From Beta vulgaris subsp. vulgaris (taxonomy: Eukaryota; Streptophyta; Magnoliopsida; Caryophyllales; Amaranthaceae): a stretch of 64,000 nucleotides of DNA. Location of the stretch: contig NC_079202.1 in NCBI RefSeq assembly GCF_026745355.1, positions 29,217,099-29,281,098 of the forward strand. The letters run 5' to 3'. Shown one piece after another: positions 1-11,025 of this stretch. The position numbers and the translations under genes are program-made. The notes under the pieces are model-generated. The model saw only the letters and a list, made by a program, of their open reading frames with translations. It was not told where the DNA came from and searched no databases. Position 1 is the first letter of the stretch, and the number at the start of each line of letters is the position of its first letter.

Positions 1-503
1 CAGCGACATCAGGGAGGCGGCCGCACGAGAAAAGGAAAGAGAAAGCTCCGGCGAGCAAGGCTAACGGCGCGGCAACGCCTGGGAGAAGCGGGTGAGCGAG
101 AGAGAGACGGTGAGGAGTTCAATTTCACCGAGCTGGGGTTTCATGGAATTTTGGGGGTTTCGATTCGTCGAGCCAAAAGAACAGGGGAAATGGGGTTTAG
201 TTAATAGATTTTGGGTTTTTATGGTTCTTATCCAAACAAACCGACAGAAGGTATAGGAGTTCAAGGGCAAATTGATTTTGACTTCCTATTTGACTAAATA
301 CCACACAATTTTAAGACCCAAAATAATTTTAATAATAATAATAGAAATAATCTCATATAATTAAATAAATAAACATATCACAAACACGATAATAATATAA
401 AACACATTCCACAACTCAAATAAAATAAAAATTTTCGAAACATAATTAACTTAATAAATATAATTAATATTTAATAAACGCACTTAAAAACAGGGCTATT
501 ACA
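1..503 (-). repeat. Partial LTR of a Ty3/gypsy-type retrotransposon, cut by the window start
   Basis: Read on the minus strand, the block begins TGTAATAGCCCTG at 503, the same kind of start (TGTAAT followed by a C-rich stretch) as the chromovirus LTR at 31583. AT-rich LTR-like sequence follows, and then a GC-richer part near position 1. The other LTR end and the body would lie left of the window, so solo LTR and full element cannot be separated. The next five bases, CTAAG (504-508), would be the target duplication. Confidence 0.5.
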
Positions 504-611
504 CTAAGTTAACAAGGAGTTAAAAAAAGTTGCTCGATTTATCCTAGTATTTTCTACTTTCTAGTATGTCATCCTAGTATTACTACCCAAGAATATTTTC
601 CTGATTCTTGC
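504..611 (+). repeat. Direct repeat, copy 1 (about 105 bp)
   Basis: This block starts CTAAGTTAACAAGGA and ends TTTTCCTGATTCTTGC. It recurs nearly unchanged at 784-885. A short CTACTTT insertion and a few substitutions separate the copies. The copies lie about 280 bp apart, so this is a local duplication of about 280 bp or the ends of a short element. No coding potential is seen. Confidence 0.7.
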
Positions 612-783
612 AGTCCTAAAACACCACTAAAATAGTGGCAAAAGCTATAAAAATCTATAAAAATCAGTCCCTAGAAACAGCCCGAAGTTGCAGCACTGAT
701 AACCTCCCAATCATCACAAATTAACACCTCAAATCATCTCGAAAACCTGCAGAAAACAACCACCAATTTCAGCCTAGTATTTT

Positions 784-885
784 CTAAGTTAACAAGGACT
801 TAAAAAAAAATTGCTTGATTTATCCTAGTATTTTCTAGTATGTCATCCTAGTATTACTACCCAAGAATATTTTCCTGATTTTTGC
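784..885 (+). repeat. Direct repeat, copy 2
   Basis: This is the second copy of the block at 504-611, with the same TATCCTAGTATTTTCTAGTA and TACCCAAGAATATTTTCCTG core. The sequence between the copies (612-783) is not itself repeated elsewhere in the window as far as I can see. Confidence 0.7.
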
Positions 886-2613
886 TGTGCAAAATAGTGG
901 GAAAAGGACCATCACTCACAGTAGTAGGAACCTTATATATACAGCACTAACAGAAAAGGTTCCTTACTACACTTCTGACTTGGTCGCTGACTATTTAACT
1001 AGATATTCTGAGGCAAGATATTCATGGACTAAAACAAAGTATTTCCAATTCAAAATATGATTGTTTAATCAAAAAATCAGTATTATAGATTAATAAACCC
1101 AATAGGAGCTCCACTTCACCATATACAGCTTACTGAGACAGTGTTTGGTTAGGCTAATAACCTATCTGTTGACTGTTTAATTTTGTTTGGGTTCCATTAT
1201 GAAAGTGATACATGGAAGTAACATATTAGCAAAAATTTGCATAATAGTAAGAAAATTTGATGTTTCTAGGCAGCTTCACAAAGATAGTAAGAAAAGTTGG
1301 TGTTACTTGGCAGCTTCACAAAGGCCACTATACACACCATAGCAACAACTTTATAATGAATCAAGAAAATTTATGATGAAAAAATATTATAAAATATAAA
1401 ATCCACACCAAATTAAATCAACTAAATCCTTAAAGCAGATATGTTTTCCGCTGGAAAATAACATTAACAAACCCAAGCACAACTCCCCTCTGCCACCTGC
1501 CTACTGCCCACCCTCTCCAACACTCCCCCAATCACAAAAGATAGACTGTCCACTCAGTTACCTACATAGTTTAATGAGCTTGGTTCACCATGCAGATCTC
1601 ATGTCATCAAAATATATCGCTTAGGTAAAATTGGCTACATAAAATTGCCATCATAAATCCCATAATAAAAATTTTAGTAAAAGTGAAACTAACATAGTAA
1701 AATAGAATAGACAGGAAGTAGGGAGTTCTCAAGTGCTTAGAGACGTGTATAGCAAATTGCCAATCACATTCTAAATCAGACACAAACAACCCTTAAAAAC
1801 CCCAAAGGCATGAGATCAAAGACATTAGAGATACCAAAGACAATTCTATGTCACAAGCACACAAAGTGAGAAGTGTTATCCCAAGAATCCAGTCATTCCT
1901 TTTCAAGGACAATATCCACAAAAGCGGGAATGACTGCCAATAATGAGCTGCCACCATAACATTAGTAATCAGCTAAGACAACTGAATGAAATTTATCATC
2001 CTTTCTTCCAAGAATTATGCTTTCTTCTTCAAAATGTAGAATTGAGGGTTTTTTTTAGAAGAAGTTATGTTAACTCCCAATCTCTCTTTTTTTTGGTGAT
2101 CAAAGACGGCAGAAAAGCCCAGCAAGCACAAAAATAAAAGAAAACGTAAAAGACTAGGAAAGAATCAAAGAACTCTCAGTATTTTGCTTAACCGGGATAT
2201 ATTGAATATTTTACATAACAATTCGATAATTTAAGAAGTGATTCAATTGCTTAAAGAACAAATTAAACACAACTAAGACAGAATTCAGATATAGTGAAAG
2301 CAAAATCGGGATATTATTGAATATTTTACATACAACACAAATTGTACACATAAATCCCTAAAATAATCAAAACACCATGAATAAAGAGAGGAATGACGAA
2401 TTACCAGTTCAACTTCAAGGATATGCGCAATTCTATAGGATGAATGATCTGTGAATTACGTTTAGACTGATGACGAGGTCAAACGCCTGGACTCTGGAGT
2501 AATTAAATTTAAAGCCTAATCCGTAAGGATGGGTTCTTTGTCTTCTATTCTCTTTGGAACAGATGTCTGAGAAGATTTCAATTATCAAAGAAACGACAGT
2601 CAAACAAGAACGA
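886..2613. other. No gene recognised; short direct repeat
   Basis: This stretch is AT-rich and contains only short open frames without recognisable domains. A small direct repeat (CGGGATAT..TTGAATATTTTACATA) occurs near 2193 and 2307. It could be intron or flanking DNA of a gene on the minus strand (see 2670-2820), or an old degraded element. Confidence 0.4.
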
Positions 2614-2669
2614 TTAAATTGCAAAGAATACAAATTCGTAAAAGCCAATCAATTGAATTGCAATCTTAC

Positions 2670-2820
2670 CGACAATGGTGTGAGGGAGAAGTCCGATTGT
2701 CATATTGCATGCGAGAATTGCAGTGGTAGAAGCTGCTGTGATGATGTGAGAACTAATGGCGGTTTTCGAAGATGAGAAGAATAGAGTTAGATAGATGTGT
2801 GAGAAATAACTCAGCCTCAA
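2670..2820 (-). other. Possible first exon of an unknown minus-strand gene
   Basis: On the minus strand an open frame runs through residues reading AISSHIITAASTTAILACNM and then GLLPHTIVG. It is followed at once by a consensus-like 5' splice site (G/GTAAGATT, donor at 2669). A TATAAGG-like box lies upstream near 2850. The peptide is small and hydrophobic and I do not recognise it. The only ATG that fits reads MRLSYFSHI from 2820. No second exon is identified, so this may be chance. Confidence 0.2.
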
Positions 2821-2870
2821 CTGAGTAGGTTAAGAACTCGTCCAAAATTCCTTATACTGCCATAAGCATA

Positions 2871-3217
2871 TGATTAGCGCCAATATTTGGGAATTGCAAA
2901 AAAAAATGAGCTAAATTTTACGTTTAAGTAAGAAACAAATATTGAACCAAATATGCTTAAATATGTGTGTTTAATAAGTTAATCTGAAAATAAATATAGA
3001 GAAGAATAAATAAGTTAATAGATTTACAAAAAAATTATTTACTTAAAATGCATTATTTATAGAAATATTTATGTGTTCCTAATTAGTTGTTAAACACTTT
3101 TTTTCAAAAAAAAAAACTCAACATTTCTATAAAAAATGTTAAAGTATTTTAACAAAAATGTACCACATATACCCTACTTTTAATATCTATTATGTTTAAT
3201 ATACTTTTATATAGAAT
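2871..3217. other. AT-rich sequence, nothing recognised
   Basis: This stretch has long A/T runs and no open frame of note. It lies between the possible exon and the CACTA subterminal region, and may be internal sequence of the CACTA element. Confidence 0.4.
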
Positions 3218-3249
3218 AACAAAGTCTGATGGCTAAATATCTGATGAAA

Positions 3250-3595
3250 GGTATATTTATTGCCATGAAATTATATGCCACTATATTTTATTTTCCAGTG
3301 GCCAAAATAGATTTAGCCACGAAAATTTGTAATGTGGCAAAAATTGTGGCATAAATGTTTATTTGCCACGAAAAATTTCTTACTCTTGGCTGAAGTTTAA
3401 GTTTGCCACAAGAAAATATCTACCCGTGGCAAAATTTTGATATTTGCCACGGGAAATTATTTACGTGGCCTAACTTTTAATTCTTCTTTAGACTTTGTCT
3501 TACTGTTTATTTTTCCCGTGGCTAGATGCAATTATGCCACGAATTTTGATTTCCTGTCGCATAATTCGTGGCACAAGTGATGATTTATTGTAGTG
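3250..3595. mobile_element. CACTA (En/Spm) transposon terminus 1
   Basis: The right end reads ATTTATTGTAGTG at 3595, which is CACTACAATAAAT on the other strand, a typical CACTA terminal inverted repeat. Inward lie many short subterminal repeats in both orientations built on GTGGCAAA / TTTGCCACG, a hallmark of CACTA elements where the transposase binds. The opposite terminus is not found. A weak CACTA match at 3279 could be a left end of a tiny derivative but lacks a matching 3-bp duplication. The end directly abuts copia pol sequence at 3601. Confidence 0.65.
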
Positions 3596-3600
3596 TGTGT

Positions 3601-3832
3601 TTTATTTCTTGGTACTCCAAGAAACTAAACTATGACTAAGAAATTGAACCATACCTGAGGTGCTTTTCCTATTTACAAGATCTCCAGCATAATCTGCATC
3701 TGCATATCCTTTTAGCTCGAATGTATCACTTCTTGGATAGTAGAGTCCAAGATCATCTGTTCCTTTAAGATATCTAAGAATTCTCTTCACGCAGTAGAGT
3801 GAGACTCCTTTGGATTTGCTTGAAATCTAGCA
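3601..3832 (-). pseudogene. RNase H domain of the SIRE-like copia, truncated
   Basis: The frame shows LRYLKGTDDLGLYY, GYADADYAGD, RKSTSGMVQFL and SWSTKK, the usual copia RNase H landmarks. It stops at 3602, where the CACTA terminus begins, before the expected second half. Upstream (3790-4060) the link to RT is readable in other frames (for example NPTDVHCVKRIL-like sequence), which shows frameshifts. It would have degraded the RNA strand during reverse transcription. Confidence 0.85.
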
Positions 3833-4059
3833 CACAAACCAACACTGAAAGCTATGTCTGGACGACTAGCAGTTAGATACAAAAGTGAACCAATCATTCC
3901 TCTATATTTTGTTTGATCAACACTTGTTCCTATGGAGTCTTCATCTAATCTAGTTGAAGTTCCCATAGGAGTGTGATTTATCTTTGAATTTTCGAGGCCA
4001 TATTTCTTTAATAGTTCCTTTATGTATTTTTGTTGGTGAACAATTATTCCTTTTTAGTT

Positions 4060-4850
4060 TGTTTGATTTGTACCAAGAAAGAAATTTAACTCACCCATCA
4101 TACTCATTTCAAATTCATTCTCATGAGATTTGAGAATTCTTTGCACAATGTTTCATTAGTAGCTCCGAATATGATGTCATCAACATATATTTGAACAAGC
4201 AAAAATTCAGTTCCTTTAGATTTTAGGAACAAGGTTTTATCAACCTTTCCTCTTTTAAAATTGTTTTCTAAAAGGAACTTAGATAATCTCTCATACCATG
4301 ATCTAGGTGCTTGTTTTAACCCATAAAGAGCTTTATCAAGCTTGTAGACATGATTTGGGAGATTATTATTTTCAAAGCCAGGGGGTTGTTCAACATATAC
4401 ATCTTCTTTAAGATAGCCATTTAAAAATGCACACTTAACATCCATTTGATATAATTTAAATCCCATGTAAGCAGCAAATGCAATTAAATTCTAATGGCTT
4501 CTAATCTAGCTACAGGAGCAAAGGTTTCTTCATAATCTTCCTTCTTGTTGATTATAACCTTTTTACAAGTCTAGCTTTGTTTCTTACAATGGTTCCATAT
4601 TCATCTAGTTTGTTTCTAAACACCCATTTTAAGCCAATTACTTTTTGTTGTTTAGATAGAGGAACTAGATGCCATACCTTGTTTCTTTCAAACTCATTTA
4701 ATTCAGCTTGCATTGCAATAATCCAATCAGAGTCAGTTAAGGCTTCTTCATGATTTCTTGGTTCCATCATTGATAGGAACGCATGAAATGCACAAAAGTT
4801 CCTTAACTGAGATCTAGTTTGCGTACTTTGGATATGTCGCATTATATGAG
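4060..4850 (-). pseudogene. Reverse transcriptase domain of the SIRE-like copia
   Basis: Two blocks of RT are readable. At 4552-4842 is the start (AMQAELNEFERNKVWHLVP and GLKWVFRNKLDEYG). At 4104-4466 is the core (YQMDVKCAFLNGYLKEDVYV, then [13 protein letters not shown], then the catalytic YVDD in QIYVDDIIFG). A frameshift separates them near 4480. The order and motifs match plant copia RT, which copies element RNA into DNA inside the particle. The aspartates of YVDD are intact but the frame is not. Confidence 0.9.
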
Positions 4851-5299
4851 TTCCATGGATGTGACTTTTGTTGTTCCAAGGTTTTGGTTGAAACTCTCTT
4901 ATAGGAACATGTTGTTCCTCATGAGTTCCTTGAGTAGATGAGGAACTCTGTCAGTTGTTCCTGTTAGCCTCTATACTCTTCCTTATTTGAGGAACAGGAA
5001 CACTTCTTCCTTGAGGAACAGGAACATCATTGATGTATTATTTCAATTCCTCGTTCCTTTCCTCTTTCACTTCTTCTTCTTCTTGAATCTGCTTTTTCTA
5101 CTTTGTCGTACAACCCATCTCATAGTCATCAACCTGTATGCTTGGATTGTATTTGTCAGATTCATCAAAGATTACTGTGAATACTTCTTTCAACACACAT
5201 AGTTCTTTTTTATACTCTATAAGCTTTACTATTGTGAGAGTATCCTAAAATATTGCTTCATCACTCCTTGCATCAAATTTTCCAAGATTATCTTTTCCA

Positions 5300-6140
5300 T
5301 TATTATGCACATAACATTTGCACCAAATGTTCTAAATAGTGATATTTGGTTTCTTTCCAAAGTAAAGTTCATAAGGATTTTTTAATGATAGGTCTCATCA
5401 TGGCACGATTAATTATGTGACAAGCAGTATTAACAGCTTCAGCCCAAAAGTTCCTTGGAAGTTCACTAGCAATTAACATGGTTCTAGACATTTCCTCCAA
5501 AGTTCTATTTTTCCTTTCTACAACACCATTTTGTTGTGGTGTTCTAGGGGCAGAAAAATTATGATCTAGGCCATTATCTCTGCTTAAGTCATCAAATTTA
5601 TAATTTTCGAATTTCTTGCCATGATCTGATCTAATGTGCATTATTTTATGACCACTTAAGTTTTGAACTCTTTTAGCAAAGACAAGGAACTCATCATACG
5701 TTTCATCTTTACTAGAGAAAAATAACCCAATGTATACCTAGAGTAGTCATCTACAATCACAGTAATATCCTCTTTCCACTTCTGCTTTGAATTCTCATGG
5801 TCCACATAAGTCCATATGAATTAATTCTAATGGTTTAGTGGTACTTACAATCGTTTTAGATTTGAAAGAGGATATTACTTGCTTTTCTCGTGCACATGCA
5901 TCACAAACTTGATCAATATGAAATTTTATGGATGGTAATCCTAAAAAAGTCTTTTGTCTAAGATTAATGAAAAGCTAGCATGTCCTAGACGCTTGTGCCA
6001 AAGAAGTGAATCATCTTCAATAACACTAAGACAAGTTAAATTGATTTGAGGAACAAGGTCTAGATCCACAATGTATGTGTTCCCTTTCCTTGTTCCTTCC
6101 AAGATAACCTTCTTAGTTTTAATGTTGATGATCAAGCATT
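5300..6140 (-). pseudogene. Integrase of the SIRE-like copia
   Basis: The pre-integrase region (LLWHKRLGHASF, 5941-6135) carries the first histidines of the zinc site. The core block at 5369-5641 shows IRSDHGKKFEN, APRTPQQNGVVERKNRTLEE and ELPRNFWAEAVNTACHIINR. These hold the second Asp and the Glu of the D,D(35)E triad. The stretch in between is shifted out of frame. From 4850 to 5300 the C-terminal linker region is low in recognisable motifs. Confidence 0.88.
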
Positions 6141-6249
6141 TTTCTTTATCAAATTTTACAGTATTTCCTTTTTCACAGAATTGAGAAATGCTTAATAGAT
6201 TATGTTTTAGACCTTCAACTAAAAATACATTTTCAATGGAGTGTAATGG

Positions 6250-6420
6250 TGACTTACCACCTTACCCATGCAACTATGTTACCTTTCTTATTATCACCAA
6301 ATGTTACACTTCCACCTTCATAGGTTGTGAGTGAGAGAAACTTTTTTTGTCTCCTGTCATGTGCTTGGAACAACCACTATCGAGATACCATGTGTTGTTC
6401 CCCCTCACTCCAACCTGCAA
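6250..6420 (-). pseudogene. Aspartic protease remnant of the SIRE-like copia
   Basis: Minus-strand translation gives NNTWYLDSGCSKHMTGDKKS, the copia protease signature with catalytic Asp in DSG (codon near 6380). The frame continues to a stop within about 25 residues and shifts again after that. The protease would have cleaved the Gag-Pol polyprotein. The short length is due to decay. Confidence 0.8.
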
Positions 6421-6529
6421 AAATCAACTATTGTTAGTTGTAGGAACCCCTCTTTCGTGGGTTCCTGTTCTTGACTAGGATTTGTTTTGACAACCCATTT
6501 TTTTACTTATTGTCACATTTTTCCAATCA

Positions 6530-8250
6530 TCTGATTTTTAGTGACATTGATTTATGTAATGACCTACCTTGCCACAATACATACAGAATTTATCACTAGG
6601 TAGATCAACATATTTCTTTGTCTTGTTCCTTTTCTTGTAGTTTTCAAAACCAAGACCTTCCTTCCTTTTGGTCTGTGGTTTCTCAATCCACTTAGGAACT
6701 TTCATGATTTTGCCTCTGTTCCTTGCGACAACCAGTTCCTTTTTAAGATTACAGATCTGTTCCTTTAAAATTTTTTCTTTATTCAATTTTAATCTCAGAT
6801 CTGTATCCTTTCAAAGGGGTTGATCTTATATCAAAGGAACTCAGAACAGGGACAAATCCTTCAAGTGTGAAATCTCTAAATTAATTAGATAATTTTCATT
6901 TTTCAAACTTTCATAATATTCTTTGATTTTTAAGTTTTTTCAAAAATCAAAGAATCTGTTTCAACATCTGTTCTCATTTTCTTAAGCCATTCTATGTGTT
7001 CCTTGCAACCTTTAAGGCTTGTTCCGTTTGTTCACGTTTTTCACGTTCATCTCTACATTCAAGAATTGCATCATAAAGAAGATCATATATTTCAGCCTAG
7101 TTTTACCATCTAAGTCTGACTCAAGTCCATGTTGACTTACCTCAACTTTTTCTTCATCTTCTTTTTCGTCAATGTTTGCCATGAGGCAAAGGTTTGCTGT
7201 TTCTTCAGTTGGTTGTTCCTCTTCTTCTTCCGTCTCTGAATCTCCCCAAGCAGCTATCATAGCTTTGCGCACATTTGCCTTAGAGAAAGGTGCCTTTGAT
7301 TCTTTGTTCCTTTCAGCAAAGCGTTCCTTGTTCCTTTCTTTGGTTTTGTCATTTTCCCAAAGAGGACATTCCTTGATGAAGTGATCTGTACTTCCACATT
7401 TATGACAAGCAGCTTTGTTAGAAAATTTCTTAGTTTTACCTTTGAAGTTTCCATTCTTCATGTTCCTGTACATCTTTCGAAATTTTCGAACCATGAGGTC
7501 TTCTTCTTCTTCTGAGTCGATCATCTTCTATCGCTTTGAGAGCAATTGATTTTGATTTGGAGCTTTCACCATATTCAGTATCAAGGTGAAGCTCATGAGT
7601 CATGCCGCAAAGTTGAACTTAGTGAAGTCTTTTGTTTCTTGAAAGAGTGACTTTAGCCATCCATCTGTCCTTAGGAAGACTCCTAAGAACCTTTCGAACC
7701 TGTTCCTCAGATGAAATAAACTTTCCAAGAGAAGCCAACTCATTAATAATGTTAGTAAAACGAGTAAACATGTCTCGGATGCTTTCTTTGGTTTCATGCG
7801 AACAGTTCATATTGATTCATAAGTAAATCAATTTTGATCTTTTAACTTCATTAGTTCCTTCGTGGGTTACTTCTAGTAAATCCCATATTTGCTTTGCGGA
7901 TTTGCATCCCATGATCCTATTATGTTCATGGGGTCCAAGTCCACAATGCAACATTTAATAGCCATGGCATTTACTTCCATTTTTTCAAAACAGATTTGTC
8001 ATAATCAGAGAGGGGTTTTTAGAGATACCTCATTTTTGTCATTTGTAGTTGTGACCTCGAAATCACCAGCTTCAATGACTCTCCATACCTGGTAGTTTTC
8101 AGCTTTGATGAATATCTCCATACGGTTCTTCCAGTAGTTGTAGAACTTCCCATTGAACATGGGAGGCCTTTGCGTAGAGTAACCTTCCTCAAGTTTCTCG
8201 ACGGTATTCATTGTTCGTTGGATCTTTTTCTCAATAGGGTTTCCTATCAC
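6530..8250 (-). pseudogene. gag of the SIRE-like copia, with two CCHC zinc knuckles
   Basis: The start region (8005-8250) includes RPPMFNGKFYNYWKNRMEIF, the usual N-terminal block of plant copia Gag. The capsid-like part continues at 7619-7810 (SIRDMFTRFTNIINELASLG, VRKVLRSLPKDRWMAKVT) in another frame. One zinc knuckle, CHKCGSTDHFIKECP, lies near 7378-7422 and a second, CMYCGKVGHYINQC, near 6540-6585. An acidic stretch rich in Glu follows the first knuckle. There are at least three frame breaks. Confidence 0.85.
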
Positions 8251-8262
8251 TCGTGAGTTCTT

Positions 8263-8274
8263 GCTCTGATACCA
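8263..8274 (-). promoter_or_regulatory. Primer binding site for initiator-Met tRNA
   Basis: The minus strand reads TGGTATCAGAGC two bases inside the LTR end (LTR ends ..AATAACA, then AT). This is the usual minus-strand priming site of plant copia elements and fixes the LTR/internal junction. Confidence 0.92.
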
Positions 8275-8276
8275 AT

Positions 8277-9813
8277 TGTTATTTCCCTAGGAACACTACA
8301 AGAGGGGGGGTGAATTGTATGTGTAGAAATAAACGTAACTTGTTGCGAAAATTTAAACTTAAACAAATAAACAAGCAAGAGGAACACAAGGGATTTTTAC
8401 GAGGAAAAACTTATTGGGCCCAATAAGAAGAAACAACCTCGACCACTAGGGATTTTAAACTTAACTCTTTCACTAATTAGTCCAAACAACTTTGTTACAA
8501 CCTGATACCTAAAAAATGTAGCTCAGATGATAGAAAATGGATTGAGGAGTTGTAAGTTTGGTTTTGCTTAGCTGCTGAGTGATGCTTTCACCTGTTTGAA
8601 AGATTAGGTTGTAATGTGGTGGTTTGTTTTGGTTTGCAATATATACTTACTCACTTACCAAAAGAAAAAAACTTTGCTACAACCTAATGTTATTCTCGAG
8701 CCACACCTTGAGTTCCTAAACTCAAGTTCCTAAGCCAATGTTCCCTTAACAGCAGTTCCTCTCAACTTCACTCGAATTTTCTCACTCTTACTTGCTTTAC
8801 TCAAAGCTTCTCTCTTACAGAACTTCACTCAAAGTCCCCTTACCCCAAAAACCAAAATACAATTGATCGAAATAAGCTTAGTGGAATTAGAGTAAGTAAG
8901 CAAAGAACAAATGGCTATTATGAGAGAATGAAGGCACTGACACTTTAATTAGTTAAACTCACTAAATCACTTATCAGACACTTTGGAACTTACTTAGACT
9001 TAATATTTATAGTGACAGTAATTTAGAACGTGGGAATTAAAACGTGTATTTGTGAAAAACCATTATCCCATGATGTTCCTTCCCCAAGGAACGCGTTCTA
9101 TAAAACATCCCATGATCCCATGATCATTATTTAGACGTGGGCGTGTTTTTAGTTACTGCTCCTATATTTTAGTAACTACTTTGAGCATTACTCGAAAATC
9201 AGATTTAATTTAAAACATATTAAATATTAAAACTGAAATTAAATCTTTTATAAAATATTATCTTTAATTAAAATCCGTAAAAACGAATAATATTTTTCTT
9301 ATCTTTTTTAAAAACAAAATCTTTTCCTTAAAAAGATTTTCCATAAAATCGGATTTTCTCTTAGATAAAACGGTTACCTATATTTTAGGCATTATCTACT
9401 CAACTTTCATTAGTGAACCGTTGTTAATGCTTCGAGTCTAAGTCTAGTTCCTTTTATTTTTAGTTCCTTTAACTTATTAGTTTAGTGCCAATTCGTTTGT
9501 TCCTTACAAAGGAACAGACTATCATTCTCAAATAAAACTGCCACAGTTCCTTACCATCTTTACTCGTTCCTTTACAATGGAACTAGAAATAAAACGCCTT
9601 GCTTTATCCTTCTTGTTCCAATGCTGCTCCAGTATCAATTAGGGAAACATCTTCACTTAGTCTTCAAAATCCCCACTTGATTTCTTCCTTGACTTAGTAT
9701 TCTCTTTGTTCCTTTCAATGATACCTTAAAATTCATACACTTAAATAACTCATTAGTCCACTACTTAGTTTGCATCTTTGTTCCTTTGTCATCATCAAAA
9801 CTAGGGTTCAACA
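8277..9813 (-). repeat. 5' LTR of the SIRE-like copia (about 1.54 kb)
   Basis: The LTR starts TGTTGAACCC at 9813 (minus strand) and ends AATAACA at 8277, next to the primer site. It is long for copia but normal for SIRE/Maximus. Its interior has many short inverted GGAAC/GTTCC motifs, which could form hairpins. It contains a SINE at 8504-8669. The bases next to it, CACTC (9814-9818), would be the target duplication, but the partner copy is lost with the 3' LTR. Confidence 0.85.
8504..8669 (+). mobile_element. SINE inserted in the copia LTR
   Basis: A segment of about 166 bp is flanked by AACTTTGTTACAACCT (8488-8503) and AACTTTGCTACAACCT (8670-8685), a 16-bp target duplication with one mismatch. 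The segment begins with a tRNA-like A box (TGTAGCTCAGATGATAGAA, 8517-8535) and ends in an A-rich tail (ACCAAAAGAAAAAA). These traits mark a SINE moved by LINE machinery. The B box is degenerate and I cannot place it firmly. The insertion postdates the copia LTR. Confidence 0.75.
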
Positions 9814-9859
9814 CACTCAATCGGTGGATAAGAGAAGAGAAGAGAAGAGAAGGGTAGTG

Positions 9860-10110
9860 GTGATGGTCGAGGTCCCGGCTGCACGTGGTGGGTGGTGCGC
9901 AAGGTGGTGGTGCGCAATGTGGTGGTGCGCAAATGTGGTGGTGCGCAAATAACCCACTCGAATTAATGGTGGTGGGCAGCAGTGGTGGGCAGCAATGTGG
10001 TGGTGGTGGGAGCAACGTGGTGGGGGCAGCACGTGGTGGTGTGGTGGTGGTGTGGTGCACTCGAATTAGGGTTCGCGCACTGTGGTGGTGGAGGAGCAAT
10101 GTGGTGGTTT
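9860..10110 (+). repeat. GTGGTGG-rich low-complexity block
   Basis: The block is G-rich on the plus strand, with a short tandem unit GTGGTGGTGCGCAA(AT) near 9891-9950 and looser GGTGGT runs up to 10110. Open frames here (Gly/Val/Trp-rich or His/Pro-rich) only reflect the repeat. Composition is strikingly unlike the AT-rich surroundings. It may be internal sequence of the CACTA element ending at 10400. Confidence 0.7.
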
Positions 10111-10189
10111 CTCGCTCGTGAAGTTTCTCTAAGGAAGGGAAAAATTGCTAGCTTTGGTATGTACTATACATGCGCGCATTATTCAATAT

Positions 10190-10400
10190 AAAAAAAAAAA
10201 AAGATAACGAAGGGTTGTGCTTGTCCAAAAAACGCAACCCTTCTCTTTAAAGTAGGGCGGCGTTTTTTAGACAAGTACAACCCTTTTATGTGAAGGGCTG
10301 CGCTTTTCTTTAAAAACGCAGCCCTATTGTATAGAAGGGCTGCGTAATGAAGAATACGCAGCCCTTCCAGCACAGCCCTTCCTTTTTTTTCCCCTTAGTG
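10190..10400. mobile_element. CACTA transposon terminus 2
   Basis: The right end reads CCCCTTAGTG at 10400, that is CACTAAGGGG on the other strand. The 200 bp inside it hold dense subterminal repeats AAGGGCTGCG / CGCAGCCCTT and diverged AAGGGTTGTG / CAACCC in both orientations. The family differs from those at 3595 and 14618. The partner end is not found. The SIRE-like copia LTR begins 375 bp further in, so the copia may have inserted into this element. Confidence 0.75.
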
Positions 10401-10403
10401 TAC

Positions 10404-10519
10404 CCTATGCCCTTGAATGACGAATATTCAGATGATTATGATCCAGATGTGGGTGGGGATGAAGAACCACATATCATCATCAGCTTTTCCCATCTTAGGA
10501 CAAGTTTTGAATATTATGG
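10404..10519 (+). other. Exon-like fragment next to the CACTA end
   Basis: An acidic open frame (MPLNDEYSDDYDPDVGGDEE, then FSHLRTSFEYYG) runs up to a strong donor-like site, G/GTAAGTG, at 10519. It starts only a few bases after the CACTA terminus. No homology is recognised. It could be a host exon cut by the transposon or chance. Confidence 0.2.
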
Positions 10520-10926
10520 TAAGTGTTGACCACTAGTTCATCTAATCTATTAGTTTTTTTTTTATCAACAATTTTATGTTCGTAGTTTTCTTAAAAAGCT
10601 ATGTAATGGTTGTTGATGATCAATAAAATACGTTTTTATTTCATGATTAAACCTTATTCATATTAAGATGGATTTTTCTTTATATGTATTACGTATGGAC
10701 ATTCATAATACTCATGCATTAAACATAAACGTTTAAAAAGTATGATGAATTGAAAAATTGAAATCTAGGCCCCAAGGTCTATAATATGAAGTCATCTTGA
10801 GGACTGCTATCAAATTGGTCAAGTTCTCTTCTAAATTTCTTGAAAAGTGATCCAAGAACTAAATGGTTAATCCTAGGAGTTATTACTAAAATGACCATTA
10901 TAGGAAAACCAACTATTTAAAGAAGT
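10520..10926. other. AT-rich spacer, nothing recognised
   Basis: No domain-bearing frame is visible. It could be an intron after the exon-like fragment, or the upstream region of the ORF that follows. Confidence 0.35.
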
Positions 10927-11025
10927 TTGTGTTTAGAGATTTTATTCATTATTTCATCTCTACCTTATAAAATTAGAAAAGCTTTCCTAATTATCCCCTT
11001 CCTATTTTTACAAAAACTTAAAAAG

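Larger units (their letters stand above)
3601..9813 (-). mobile_element. Ty1/copia retrotransposon, SIRE/Maximus-like, 3'-truncated
   Basis: Reading from 9813 down, the order is LTR, initiator-Met tRNA primer site, gag with two zinc knuckles, protease, integrase, reverse transcriptase and RNase H. Integrase before RT marks Ty1/copia. The LTR start (TGTTGAACCCTAGTTTTGAT) and the C-rich LTR end (CAATTCACCCCCCCTCTTG) resemble plant SIRE/Maximus elements. The lineage call is from memory of such ends, not a search. The 3' part of RNase H and the 3' LTR are missing because a CACTA end lies at 3595. The frames are broken many times, so the element is inactive. Confidence 0.85.

Noticed and set aside
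3279..3595. A complete 317-bp CACTA element
   Set aside because: CACTA at 3279 is a short match within the subterminal repeats, and the flanking triplets (TGC and TGT) differ, so I kept only the right terminus.
9761..10121. Several long overlapping open frames on both strands
   Set aside because: They are Gly/Val/Trp-rich or His/Pro-rich translations of the GTGGTGG repeat; all frames are open only because of composition.
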